Shown here: piece by piece, positions 63,283 to 64,000 of the stretch
Layout of the letters: every line of letters starts with the position of its first letter
How positions within the stretch are numbered: position 1 is the stretch's first letter
From: Fibrobacter sp. UWR3
GTDB taxonomy: Bacteria > Fibrobacterota > Fibrobacteria > Fibrobacterales > Fibrobacteraceae
Direction of reading: 5' to 3'
Assembly (NCBI RefSeq): GCF_900143055.1
Contig: NZ_FRCW01000003.1
Span: 310,001 to 374,000, forward strand
DNA length: 64,000 bases
The notes under the pieces: model-generated
Told to the model about the DNA's origin: nothing
Databases searched by the model: none
Seen by the model: only the letters and a program-made list of their open reading frames with translations
Made by a program: the position numbers and the translations under genes

Positions 63283-64000
63283 TTAAAATTCCACGTTAAT
63301 GGAGGCTTCAACAATAGTTTGTGAGAACTTGCTGGTGAACTCGGTCGGCCAACCGGCATCCCCCTTCACGTTCTCCGCATAAACAGGCAGGTTCACAGCA
63401 GCATCCGGGTCACCGAGGGCGGTATTGTAGGTATTCTCAACCGTAACCATACCGAAATTCAGGGAGAGCCAAGCGTTCTTGTCGAGCGTGTAGTCGAGAC
63501 CGACCATCCACTGCATCTGCTTGCCCTTGACCATCGGGGCCGTCATAGCGATAGGAGCGTATTCAACCTGGGACTGTTTCTGCTGGCCATCGTTCAGTTC
63601 CATGTTGATCATCTGGAAGCCGGCGGTAATGCCCAGGCGCGGCAGGTACTGCACGTAGATGCCGGCGTTGATGAAGTCCGTCTTCATTTCGGCAGTGCCG
63701 TCAAGCACGGCGGGCGTAATGCCATCGGCGGAGAGGTCCATGCGGCCGACCGTCGGGTCGAAATCCATCGTACGTTCGGTATGCTTGAAGGAGCCCGAGA
63801 TTTCGAGCGGCTTCGAGAAACCGAGAACCTTGAACACGTCCACCTTCAGGCCGCCACCGTATTCCGTATAAGAAACATCGGTAAACCCGAAGAGCGGGGA
63901 CACCTGCGTGTAGATGCCGAACAGGCCCTGGGCTTCGAGCCAGTCACCTGCGTTGGCAATCACGGTTGCACGGCCACCTTCACGGTTGGCGGTCGCCTTG
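63283..64000 (-). CDS. Outer-membrane beta-barrel protein (5' end beyond the window)
   Basis: The frame is open to base 64000, so the start is not visible; a GTG at 63961-63963 is internal. About 239 residues are seen, with barrel-type strands (FGFTDVSYTEYGGGLKVDVF, LEISGSFKHTERTMDF, MQWMVGLDYTLDKNAWLSLNFGMV) and a terminal ASINVEF. It ends 15 nt before the next barrel gene and shares style with it; the pair may be duplicates or partners. Confidence 0.75.
   Translation of the reverse strand, partial: KATANREGGRATVIANAGDWLEAQGLFGIYTQVSPLFGFTDVSYTEYGGGLKVDVFKVLGFSKPLEISGSFKHTERTMDFDPTVGRMDLSADGITPAVLDGTAEMKTDFINAGIYVQYLPRLGITAGFQMINMELNDGQQKQSQVEYAPIAMTAPMVKGKQMQWMVGLDYTLDKNAWLSLNFGMVTVENTYNTALGDPDAAVNLPVYAENVKGDAGWPTEFTSKFSQTIVEASINVEF

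Overview
The window looks like a chromosomal piece of a Fibrobacter species (cellulolytic gut bacterium). The signs are a Fibrobacter major paralogous (FISUMP) domain protein, a TIGR02147-type regulator, lipoproteins whose lipobox Cys is followed by Asp/Ser and long Ser-rich linkers, secreted GH5 and GH8 cellulases, and secreted proteins ending in type IX-like sorting domains. Many promoters carry a Bacteroidota-like -7 element (TAnnTTTG). The backbone is moderately GC-rich; the stretch from about 14.0 to 26 kb is clearly AT-richer and is an accessory island. No rRNA, tRNA or CRISPR array was recognised.

Layout. 1-13.7 kb: truncated epmA, a FISUMP protein, sufS-tcdA-dtd, an AlgX-like protein, glnN (type III glutamine synthetase) divergent from a sigma-54 activator, then a TIGR02147 regulator-lipoprotein-trmB operon and a lipoprotein. 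13.7-26 kb (island): structured repeats, an Hsp70-like ATPase gene and a SNF2/RapA-type helicase gene that has been cut in two by a 4,466-bp IS1595-type transposon. The transposon has 26-bp perfect terminal inverted repeats and an 8-bp target duplication and carries a probable single-chain restriction-modification enzyme plus two small paralogues. Deleting it and one target copy restores one uninterrupted helicase frame of 1,042 codons. A large MORN-variant repeat protein lies upstream. 26-43.6 kb: an AAA ATPase/nuclease, leuS, two outer-membrane barrels, an MFS-spermidine synthase fusion, an FKBP-DUF1538-PII-PII operon and a PorV-like barrel with an inserted propeller. 43.6-52 kb: prmA, a cobalamin-riboswitch operon encoding a BtuB-like receptor and a beta-propeller lipoprotein (a BtuG-like pair), a Fic protein lacking its catalytic His, an RhlE-type helicase and a BatD-like protein. 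52-64 kb: plant-polymer degradation and surface genes: GH8, two nearly identical carbohydrate-binding-like secreted proteins, GH5, a GIY-YIG protein, and an operon of two outer-membrane barrels, a lipoprotein and a GH18-like protein with a degenerate active site.

Cross-cutting signals: a palindromic repeat of about 24 bp (six or more copies), two of which are translated in frame inside trmB and rhlE; a 56-bp partner repeat present twice; period-7 tandem repeats at six gene borders; and TAnnTTTG elements, three of which sit 3-5 nt from the start codon and imply leaderless mRNAs.

All functional names rest on motif recognition by eye; no alignment or database search was run.
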